From contig NZ_JAHQUY010000003.1 in NCBI RefSeq assembly GCF_019052365.1, forward strand, positions 30,498 through 94,497: a DNA stretch of 64,000 nt. Direction: 5' to 3'. The stretch is from Leyella stercorea (GTDB taxonomy: Bacteria > Bacteroidota > Bacteroidia > Bacteroidales > Bacteroidaceae). Each line of letters opens with the position of its first letter. Within the stretch, counting starts at the first letter, position 1. Shown here piece by piece: positions 16,315-22,680 of the stretch. Made by a program: the position numbers and the translations under genes. Under the pieces are notes generated by a model, which was not told the origin of the DNA, did not search any database, and saw nothing but the letters and a program-made list of their open reading frames with translations.

Positions 16315-16878
16315 TCACTTTATTTGTGCCCTGATCCGGCTCAGACTTGCCTGTGTTATGCCTAAATAGGTAGCAATGTTTCCCAAAGGCAACCGTTGCA
16401 ACAAATCGGGTTCTTTCTCTAACAACTCTTTGTACCGTTCCGAAGCAATGGCGGACAACATGGAAATTAGCCGTTCCTCGGTGGCAAGCAATTCCATCTC
16501 CGCATAACGCCGTCCCCAATTGGCAATATGCAAGTCTTCCGAAAACAATTCTTTCAGCTTTTTCCTCTCCAATACGTATAAGACTGAATCTTCCATCAGC
16601 TCCATCGTCTCATATCCCGGCTCATTGTTCACGTATCCTTTCATAGAAACAAGGGTAGCTCCTTCCTTGCCAACCCAAAATGTAATTTCTTTCCCGTCCA
16701 CCGAAGTGTAAGCGCGGACAATGCCTTTCTTGATGAAAAAGATATCCTTTTCTATCTTGCCACTTTCCAACACGCAGAATCCTTTTGGGTACGAAACCTC
16801 AGTCAGGCATTGCCGCAATCTATCCAAAGACGCATTCGGCATGGCATATCTTTGATTGATGATTTCCTTTATATCCAT
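16315..16878 (-). CDS. Crp/Fnr-family regulator
   Basis: The 187-residue protein has an N-terminal cyclic-nucleotide-binding-like beta barrel (KGFCVLESGKIEKDIFFIKKGIVRAYTSVDGKEITFWVGKEGATL) and a C-terminal helix-turn-helix (LPLGNIATYLGITQASLSRIRAQIK). No cysteine cluster of the FNR type is present. It is divergent from an SMR exporter and an MFS transporter, with a 161-bp shared regulatory space holding two 13-bp direct repeats, so it likely controls those genes. The ligand is unknown. Its codon use is richer in A/T-ending codons than the housekeeping genes around it, a sign of transfer. Confidence 0.9.
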   Translation of the reverse strand: MDIKEIINQRYAMPNASLDRLRQCLTEVSYPKGFCVLESGKIEKDIFFIKKGIVRAYTSVDGKEITFWVGKEGATLVSMKGYVNNEPGYETMELMEDSVLYVLERKKLKELFSEDLHIANWGRRYAEMELLATEERLISMLSAIASERYKELLEKEPDLLQRLPLGNIATYLGITQASLSRIRAQIK

Positions 16879-16901
16879 AACTCATTGTTGTATTCGGTGT
16901 G

Positions 16902-16909
16902 CAAAATTA
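16902..16909 (-). promoter_or_regulatory. -7 box for the Crp-like gene
   Basis: The minus strand reads TAATTTTG, matching TAnnTTTG, 24 bp before the start at 16878. Confidence 0.6.
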
Positions 16910-16951
16910 TAAAATAGCACATAGAAAATGGAATGAACGGCTGTTTTTTTG

Positions 16952-16986
16952 CCAAATGCAAAAACAGTTTTTACCAAATGCAAAAA
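16952..16986. promoter_or_regulatory. candidate operator: two CCAAATGCAAAAA direct repeats
   Basis: The 13-bp sequence CCAAATGCAAAAA occurs at 16952-16964 and 16974-16986, 22 bp apart (about two helical turns), just upstream of the -7 box for the SMR gene. The position suits binding by the divergent Crp-like regulator. This is inference. Confidence 0.5.
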
Positions 16987-17006
16987 GCCATTAGAGATTA
17001 CTTGCT

Positions 17007-17014
17007 TACTTTTG
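17007..17014 (+). promoter_or_regulatory. -7 box for the SMR-MFS pair
   Basis: TACTTTTG matches TAnnTTTG, 26 bp before the SMR start. The leader is too short to hold a guanidine riboswitch. Confidence 0.65.
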
Positions 17015-17039
17015 CACCTGAATTTAATAATTTATAGAT

Positions 17040-17366
17040 ATGAATTGGATAATCTTATTATTGGCAGGATTGTTTGAGGTGAGCCTTACATTCTGCTTGG
17101 GTAAAACGAGAGCAGCGTCAGGACTTGCTTTTTATCTGTGGGGTAGTGGCTTCTTGGCTTCCACGGTATTGAGCATGACCCTGCTTGCCAAGGCGGTTCA
17201 GACTTTACCTTTGGGAACGGCATACGCCATTTGGACGGGTATCGGGGCGGTTGGTACGGTCTTGATAGGGATATTCGTCTTCAAGGAGTCGGCCACTCCC
17301 ATCCGTCTTTTCTTCCTGTTCACGCTCATTGCTTCTCTGATAGGATTGAAAATCGTGTCATATTGA
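17040..17366 (+). CDS. SMR-family exporter, Gdx/SugE-like
   Basis: This 108-residue protein has four membrane helices and the small-multidrug-resistance signature. The essential Glu is Glu13 in AGLFEVSLT. The segment GTAYAIWTGIGAVGTVLIG and the later ESATPIR match the Gdx/SugE subgroup (guanidinium exporters) better than EmrE, which has a different stretch after the W. The substrate may thus be guanidinium or a small quaternary ammonium compound; this is inferred from the motif. The MFS gene starts 14 bp after its stop, so the two are co-transcribed. Confidence 0.9.
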   Translation: MNWIILLLAGLFEVSLTFCLGKTRAASGLAFYLWGSGFLASTVLSMTLLAKAVQTLPLGTAYAIWTGIGAVGTVLIGIFVFKESATPIRLFFLFTLIASLIGLKIVSY

Positions 17367-17379
17367 AAGGAGACGGAAA

Positions 17380-18561
17380 ATGAAGTATGAATTGAGGGAG
17401 AATCAAGGCATTCCGGTGCCTCTGCTGGCGCTGATGGCAGTTGCTACCGGGCTTTCTGTTGCCAACTGCTATTATAACCAGCCTCTGTTGGGCAGCATGG
17501 CTAAGGATTTCGCGGTAAGCGACTTTTCCGCCAGCATGGTGGCGACATTGACCCAGATAGGCTATGTGGCAGGGCTTGTATTTGTCATTCCGCTTGGCGA
17601 CCTGGTTTCGCGAAAGAGACTGATATTGTCCAATTACATCGTTTCTTCGTGCGCTTTGCTTGCCATAGCACTCGCTCCGAACATCTATTGGGTGTGGGGC
17701 GCATCCTTGCTTGCCGGGGCATCTTCTGTCATGCCGCAGTTCTTCATTCCGTTGGTGTCATATAATTCAGCTCCTGATCACAAGGTGCGTAACGTGGGGA
17801 TTATACAGTCCTGTTTGCTCATAGGCATTCTTGGGTCACGGGTATTCAGTGGTTTACTCGCCGATATATGGGGATGGCGTTCTGTCTATTTTGTGGCTTG
17901 CGTGTTTATGCTCGGGTGTTTTCTGATGATTCACAAAATGCTGCCCGTGTTGCCTGCCCGTTCACAAGAAAATTATGCAGGGCTGATGAAATCCTTGTTG
18001 CGTCTACTTTTCAAATACCCGTACTTGCGTATCGCGTCGTTGAGGGCGGCATTGGCTTATGGCTCGTTCTTTGCCTTGTGGAGTTGCCTTGCTTTCCGAA
18101 TGAAGCAAGAGCCTTTCTTTGCGAGCGACGATATTATCGGAGCACTCGGTTTGTGCGGATTGGCAGGTGCATCCACGGTGGTTTTCATCAGCGGATATAT
18201 CCAAAAGTATGGCGCAAGATTCTTCTCCATTGTCGGAGGATGCGTCATCTTGTTTGCATGGTTGTTGGCATTTTGGGGAAATGACAGTTACTTGTGGATG
18301 ATAATCGCCATCCTCTTGATTGATGCCGGAATGCAGAGCATCCATCTGTCAAATCAGACCAGCGTGGTCGCTCTTGACGCATCCGCCATCAACCGGGTCA
18401 ATACCGTTTATATGACTATTTACTTCTTAGGAGGTTCTGCCGGTACATTTGTTTCAGGTCTATTCTGGCAACATTATGGATGGATGGGTGTGGTAGGGGT
18501 AGGAGTTGCCTTTACCGCAGCTTCCTTGCTTACTAATTGCTTCAACTCTAAAACGGCATAA
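17380..18561 (+). CDS. MFS transporter (DHA1-type efflux pump)
   Basis: The 393-residue protein is a 12-helix major facilitator. The opening segment ATGLSVANCYYNQPLLGSMA is typical of a drug:proton antiporter subgroup that includes YgaY-like proteins, and the loop 2-3 motif is GDLVSRKRLI. It follows the SMR gene and precedes a strong terminator, so it is the last gene of the module controlled by the divergent Crp-like regulator. The substrate is unknown. Like its neighbours, it uses more A/T-ending codons than the surrounding housekeeping genes. Confidence 0.9.
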   Translation: MKYELRENQGIPVPLLALMAVATGLSVANCYYNQPLLGSMAKDFAVSDFSASMVATLTQIGYVAGLVFVIPLGDLVSRKRLILSNYIVSSCALLAIALAPNIYWVWGASLLAGASSVMPQFFIPLVSYNSAPDHKVRNVGIIQSCLLIGILGSRVFSGLLADIWGWRSVYFVACVFMLGCFLMIHKMLPVLPARSQENYAGLMKSLLRLLFKYPYLRIASLRAALAYGSFFALWSCLAFRMKQEPFFASDDIIGALGLCGLAGASTVVFISGYIQKYGARFFSIVGGCVILFAWLLAFWGNDSYLWMIIAILLIDAGMQSIHLSNQTSVVALDASAINRVNTVYMTIYFLGGSAGTFVSGLFWQHYGWMGVVGVGVAFTAASLLTNCFNSKTA

Positions 18562-18697
18562 GGGTGGATGTCAAATTTCTTGTGCTTTTCCCAATCAAGT
18601 TTTTGTTTTCTATTGCAGTTATGTAATAAGTGTGTAGTTGAAAAAATCTGCCATATCTACCAGCATCTTACGCAACTTGCACATTATAAGCACAATA

Positions 18698-18757
18698 AAG
18701 GCTGGTAGATAAGTCGCCGGAAGCCTAAATCTTCCAGCCTATCTACCAGCCTTTTTT
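18698..18757 (+). terminator. nested hairpin terminator after the MFS gene
   Basis: The outer arms AAGGCTGGTAGAT and ATCTACCAGCCTT pair, an inner GGAAG/CTTCC stem is present, and six T residues follow. The element ATCTACCAGC occurs four times, in both orientations, between 18655 and 18771. Confidence 0.8.
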
Positions 18758-18814
18758 GTATATCTACCAGCCTATGCCGTTCTGTTTAGCGTCACTGGCG
18801 TTTTTTTAGCTGTT

Positions 18815-20116
18815 TTACTTCTGCAGATACTTCTTGCCGTTGATGATAACGATGCCCTTATAGTCGGCAGCTACACGCTGACCAGCGATGTTGTAGCGTA
18901 CGTTGCTCTGCGCCTTAACGGTTGTCTGAACGCCGTTGATAGAAGAAGCAGCGTCGTCGAGCACGAAGAGCATCGGCTTGACAGCATTCTCCTGAGCCTC
19001 TTTCCATGCACCGAATGTAGTGTATGTAGAGTTGCCGAACTGCATGAACTGACCGTTGTTAGTGATAGTGAATGTGCCGTTCTCTGCAGGCTCTACAGTC
19101 CAAGCCTTAGCCTCGTTGCCGAGCTGGAATGAAGCGTGCGAACCATCTGAGTAGAGGTAGTAACCGTTAGCGTCCTTGATAGCGTAGCCGCCATCAACGC
19201 CCTCGAATGTGAATGCGTCGTTGTAAGACGACTTGATCTTGAGCTCGTCAACGATGCCGTCAACCTTGAAAGAGTTGAGGTAGCCGTACGGCTTCTCTGC
19301 GTTGTACTTCACCGGAGCAGCGTAGTAAGTCTTCTCGTCGCGCTGAGCAACGATGAGGTAGTTCTTGCCAGCCTCTACAGCAGTAGCCTTCTTGTATACG
19401 TTCATGTGGTAAACATAAACTGTGCAGGTAGCAGTGCCGGCGTTGAAGTCGTCGTTCTCCTCAGCAGAAGCAGTGATGACAGCCTTGCCCTCCTTGCCTG
19501 TAGCAGCGATGACGCCCTCAGCGTTTACTGTAGCCACCTCCTCGTTGTCAGAAACGAACTTAACGGCAGCTGTTGTCTCCTTTGTGAAGGTAGGAGCAGT
19601 GAATGTTGTGCCGAGCTCGTAGTTGACAGTTGTCTCAGAGAACTTCAAGCCAGCAGCCTTCTTTGTAGAGCCTGCCTCACCGCTGACAGTTACCTCGATG
19701 GTAGTAGCGCGAACCTGGCCCGACTCAGCTGTGAAGTTAACGGCAGCAGCGTTGCCTACCCATGTGCCGATCTTGTCCTTGTAAGTGTAGCCGTCCTGAG
19801 CAGCGAAGCAGCCAGGACCCCACTTCGTAGTGTTGTTGGCTGTACATGTGAACACGATCTGTGTGATGTTGCCAACAGTAGAAGACACTGTCAGAATGTT
19901 GCCTTTGTAGATACGGAACTGCTCACCGTTATACAGGTTGCCGGCACCAGAAGGAGATGTACCCTTTTCGATGGTGAGGGTGATGCCATCCTGAGTTACT
20001 GTAGCGGTTTCGCTACCTTTGAAGTCTGTAGCATTGAGAGTGATAACGCCTGCGAATGCCGTACTGCAAACGAGCATAAGCATAGCCATGAATGCGTAGC
20101 GTAAAGTTTTGATCAT
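18815..20116 (-). CDS. secreted Ig-like protein with T9SS-type C-terminal tail
   Basis: The 433-residue protein has a signal peptide (MIKTLRYAFMAMLMLVCSTAFA), a beta-rich N-terminal domain (residues about 23-150), a bacterial Ig-like (BIG2-type) domain (LKFSETTVNYELGTTFTAPTF through VATVNAEGVIAATGKEGKAVITASAE), a domain with an unusual Tyr/Gly-rich pattern (YYLYSDGSHASFQLGNEAK), and a tail ending NIAGQRVAADYKGIVIINGKKY. That tail resembles the C-terminal sorting signals of the type IX secretion system common in Prevotella. It should therefore be exported and attached to the cell surface or released. No adjacent gene indicates a substrate, and no catalytic motif was recognised. Confidence 0.8.
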   Translation of the reverse strand: MIKTLRYAFMAMLMLVCSTAFAGVITLNATDFKGSETATVTQDGITLTIEKGTSPSGAGNLYNGEQFRIYKGNILTVSSTVGNITQIVFTCTANNTTKWGPGCFAAQDGYTYKDKIGTWVGNAAAVNFTAESGQVRATTIEVTVSGEAGSTKKAAGLKFSETTVNYELGTTFTAPTFTKETTAAVKFVSDNEEVATVNAEGVIAATGKEGKAVITASAEENDDFNAGTATCTVYVYHMNVYKKATAVEAGKNYLIVAQRDEKTYYAAPVKYNAEKPYGYLNSFKVDGIVDELKIKSSYNDAFTFEGVDGGYAIKDANGYYLYSDGSHASFQLGNEAKAWTVEPAENGTFTITNNGQFMQFGNSTYTTFGAWKEAQENAVKPMLFVLDDAASSINGVQTTVKAQSNVRYNIAGQRVAADYKGIVIINGKKYLQK

Positions 20117-20158
20117 AATGTTTGAATTTTGAGTTTATAAATGTTTAGAATTACATTG

Positions 20159-20166
20159 CAAAGATA
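20159..20166 (-). promoter_or_regulatory. -7 box for the secreted Ig-like protein
   Basis: The minus strand reads TATCTTTG, matching TAnnTTTG, 43 bp before the start at 20116. Confidence 0.6.
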
Positions 20167-20262
20167 TACATTCTAAGCGAGAAAAGCAATTACAATAAGG
20201 TGAAAAATCCCGTACAATTCAAAAAACTCTGCTAATTCTTTGGGCGTTTCATTAAAATAGTT

Positions 20263-20270
20263 TAACTTTG
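20263..20270 (+). promoter_or_regulatory. -7 box for the stand-alone ECF sigma gene
   Basis: TAACTTTG matches TAnnTTTG, about 98 bp before the ATG at 20368. Confidence 0.6.
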
Positions 20271-20367
20271 CCTATGCGTTAATGCAAAGCAACATTATTA
20301 TTCATTTTAAAAGCCCCTGTTTATTGCCTATCGAAGCACATTTACTTAACAAAAAACGATTAAGAAA

Positions 20368-20964
20368 ATGAAGAATTTAAAGGATATGACCGACGAGGAG
20401 TTGGCCTTATCATACGTCGATGGGAATAACAAGGCTTTCGATCTGTTGCTTTCGCGCAATCAGCAGAACCTTTTCTCATACATCCTTTTCGTGGTTCACG
20501 ACCGCGAGACCGCCGATGACATCTTCCAGGAGACCTTCATAAAGGTTATCACCCGTCTCCAGGAGGGCCGCTACGTCGTCAGCGGCAAGTTCGGCGCGTG
20601 GGTGATGCGTATCGCTCACAACGCCATCATGGACTGGTATCGCGACCAGACGTCGCGTTGTATCGTGAAAGCCGGAAAGGACAACGACCTCTCTAATATA
20701 GGTGGCGACGACCTCGTGGAGGGCAACATCGAGAACACCTACGTCAACCGTCAGGTGATGAGCGACGTGCGCCGTCTTCTCGACATGCTGCCGCCTATAC
20801 AGCGCGAGGTGGTGTACATGCGCTTCTACCAGCAACTCTCGTTCAAGGAGATTGCCGACACCACGAGCGTGAGCATCAACACCGCACTCGGACGCATGCG
20901 CTACGCCCTGCTCAACATGCGACGCATGGCGAAGAGCAACGGCATCTCGCTGCAGCTGATGTAA
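20368..20964 (+). CDS. ECF-type RNA polymerase sigma factor, stand-alone
   Basis: The 198-residue protein has sigma region 2 (ADDIFQETFIKVITRL and WVMRIAHNAIMDWYR) and region 4 (PPIQREVVYMRFYQQLSFKEIADTTSVSINTALGRMRYALLNMRRM). No anti-sigma gene is adjacent on its own transcript: the next gene downstream is 387 bp away behind a long inverted repeat. The single-gene setting matches a widespread Bacteroidota sigma factor that seems to be controlled in another way. It is distinct in sequence from the second sigma factor at 22102. The regulon is unknown. Confidence 0.92.
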   Translation: MKNLKDMTDEELALSYVDGNNKAFDLLLSRNQQNLFSYILFVVHDRETADDIFQETFIKVITRLQEGRYVVSGKFGAWVMRIAHNAIMDWYRDQTSRCIVKAGKDNDLSNIGGDDLVEGNIENTYVNRQVMSDVRRLLDMLPPIQREVVYMRFYQQLSFKEIADTTSVSINTALGRMRYALLNMRRMAKSNGISLQLM

Positions 20965-20985
20965 GGTGAGGTGTAGCTTTTACTT

Positions 20986-21113
20986 ATCGTAGGAGGCTAC
21001 GGCATTAGCTTTCCGCTACGCGCCGCTGACTTTCAGTTCCTGCCGTAGCCATTGCAAACAGTTGTATTTCAGTTACTAATGGCTACGGCAAGAATGCCGT
21101 AGCCTCCTACGAT
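20986..21113. repeat. 128-bp element with nested perfect inverted repeats
   Basis: The outer arms at 20986-21006 and 21093-21113 are perfect 21-bp inverted repeats (left arm starts ATCGTAGGAGGCTACGG). Inner arms at 21041-21053 and 21078-21090 (TGCCGTAGCCATT and its complement) are also perfect. The sequence GCTACGGCA thus appears four times in the two orientations. It lies after the sigma gene, where it could fold as a terminator. Confidence 0.85.
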
Positions 21114-21142
21114 TTGCATTGTTAGCTGTTCAATTTGCCAAT

Positions 21143-21227
21143 GTTACCACGCACTGGTAACCGTGTTTTTGCTATGCGGTAATGATGTTACCGGTTTGCG
21201 GTAATGGTATTACCAGTTTGCGGTAAA
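21143..21227. promoter_or_regulatory. candidate operator: three GGTAAY/RTTACC dyads upstream of nigD-like gene
   Basis: Dyads lie at 21143-21161 (GTTACC, 7 bp, GGTAAC), 21178-21192 (GGTAATGATGTTACC) and 21200-21214 (GGTAATGGTATTACC), with a further half site GGTAAA at 21222-21227. The last two dyads are 22 bp apart and are part of a direct repeat. Their place, 125-210 bp before the NigD-like start, suggests a regulator-binding array or a structured leader. Confidence 0.5.
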
Positions 21228-21351
21228 TGTGTTTTTTTTCAGTTTCTCAGGCAAGGTTTCCTATCTATTGCGATTTAATGGGTTGAAACCGATTCTTAAA
21301 TCGGCTGAAACAATAAGCATAAAGATAGAAAACCAAAAAAAGAAAAGTGAT

Positions 21352-22077
21352 ATGAAAACAAGAAAACTCTCTGTTTTAGTCTTGGGCTTCTTGGCCTCAG
21401 TGTTCGGTCTGATTTCCTGCGATATGGATTCGGACAACTATAATGTGCAGCGTCCTACGGCGCTCGTCACCGTATATCCCATCACCTCAGAGTCGTTCCG
21501 CATGCAGCTCGACGACCAGACCGTGCTCTTTCCTACCAACATGAAGGCTTCGCCCTTCGGCGATAAGAAGGTGCGTGCGCTCGTGAGCTACGAGTACGAG
21601 GAGGGCGTCACAGGCAATCTGCGCAACGTGCGCGTCAACTGGATTGACAGCATACGCACCAAGCAGCCCGTCGTGTCGAAGGGCAGTGACGACGAGAAGC
21701 TGTACGGCAACGACGGCGTAGAGATTGTGCGCGACTGGGTGACGGTGGCTGAAGACGGCTACCTCACATTGCGCCTGCGCACCATCTGGGGCGGCGGCAA
21801 GCACATCATCAATCTCGTGGGCGGCGTCAACAAGGATAATGTATACGAGTTCGACCTTCGCCACAATGCTCAGGGCGACATCAGTGGCGTGCTGGGCGAC
21901 GCGCTCATCGCCTTCGACCTCAACAGCATGTGGCCCGACCATCCCGAGGAAGTGAAGATAAAGCTCAACTGGAAGTCGTTCAGCGGCAAGAAGTCGATGG
22001 AGTTTCCGCTGAAGATGCACAGCGACAAGAGCTTTATTTACACAGGCGACATAGCGAAGTCGCGTTTCGTCGATTAA
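21352..22077 (+). CDS. NigD-like lipoprotein
   Basis: The 241-residue product begins with a lipoprotein signal (MKTRKLSVLVLGFLASVFGLISC, lipid-anchored Cys23), which is why the ATG at 21352 is preferred over an upstream in-frame codon at 21229. The rest matches the NigD-like family of Bacteroidota: TALVTVYPITSESFRMQLDD, VRALVSYEYEE, NWIDSI and DWVTVAEDGYLTLRLRTIWGGGKHIINLV. The molecular role is unknown; in Bacteroides thetaiotaomicron a NigD protein, when raised in the absence of the anti-sigma Dma1, causes hypervesiculation (established knowledge). Here it is the first gene of a three-gene unit with a sigma factor (24 bp downstream) and a Dma-like protein. Confidence 0.88.
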   Translation: MKTRKLSVLVLGFLASVFGLISCDMDSDNYNVQRPTALVTVYPITSESFRMQLDDQTVLFPTNMKASPFGDKKVRALVSYEYEEGVTGNLRNVRVNWIDSIRTKQPVVSKGSDDEKLYGNDGVEIVRDWVTVAEDGYLTLRLRTIWGGGKHIINLVGGVNKDNVYEFDLRHNAQGDISGVLGDALIAFDLNSMWPDHPEEVKIKLNWKSFSGKKSMEFPLKMHSDKSFIYTGDIAKSRFVD

Positions 22078-22101
22078 CCTTTCACCACATAAACCCTCAG
22101 A

Positions 22102-22680
22102 ATGTTCCGATTCTCATTTCACAAGTCTGATAGCGAGGAGCGCCTGCTGCAACGCATGCAGCAGGGCGACACGTCTGCCGCGGAGCCACTCTACCGGCTC
22201 CACGTGCGCTATCTGTCTGCCTTGTGCTCGCGCTATCTCACCGATGATGAGGACATAAAAGACGTTCTGCAGGAGTCGTTCCTAAGAATATTCTCTTCGA
22301 TAGACTCCTTCGAGTATCGCGGCAAGGGATCGCTGAGGGGATGGATGGCGAAGATTACGCTCAACGAGACACTGAAGTTTCTGCGCGCCCGTAGCCAGCT
22401 CGACGTCGTAGACATAGCCGACCTGCCGCACGACGTGCCCGACACCGACCTGCAGACCGAAGGCATACCCACCGACGTGCTCCACCGCTTCGTGCGCGAA
22501 CTGCCCGACGGCTACCGCACGGTGTTCAACCTCTACGTCGTCGACGACAAGAGCCATAAGGAGATAGCCTCGCTGCTCGGCATAAAGGAGAGCACGTCGG
22601 CATCGCAGCTGCACAAGGCGAAGGCGATGCTCGCAAGAAAGATAAAACAATACAGAACCAGTAATTCCTTTCTACTATGA
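22102..22680 (+). CDS. ECF sigma factor partner of a Dma-like anti-sigma (Das-type)
   Basis: The 192-residue protein has sigma region 2 (DEDIKDVLQESFLRIFSSIDSFEYRGKGSLRGWMAKITLNETLKFLRA) and region 4 (LPDGYRTVFNLYVVDDKSHKEIASLLGIKESTSASQLHKAKAMLARKI). Its stop codon overlaps the start of the next gene (ATGA at 22677-22680), the usual sign of translational coupling between a sigma factor and its anti-sigma. The partner has a membrane-spanning anti-sigma organisation, so this sigma factor is probably held at the inner membrane and released by a signal sensed at the outer membrane. The upstream NigD-like gene is a likely target. Target promoters are not identified. Confidence 0.92.
   Translation: MFRFSFHKSDSEERLLQRMQQGDTSAAEPLYRLHVRYLSALCSRYLTDDEDIKDVLQESFLRIFSSIDSFEYRGKGSLRGWMAKITLNETLKFLRARSQLDVVDIADLPHDVPDTDLQTEGIPTDVLHRFVRELPDGYRTVFNLYVVDDKSHKEIASLLGIKESTSASQLHKAKAMLARKIKQYRTSNSFLL

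Noticed and set aside
17014..17040. A guanidine riboswitch upstream of the SMR gene
   Set aside because: The predicted leader is about 20 nt, far too short for any guanidine riboswitch class.
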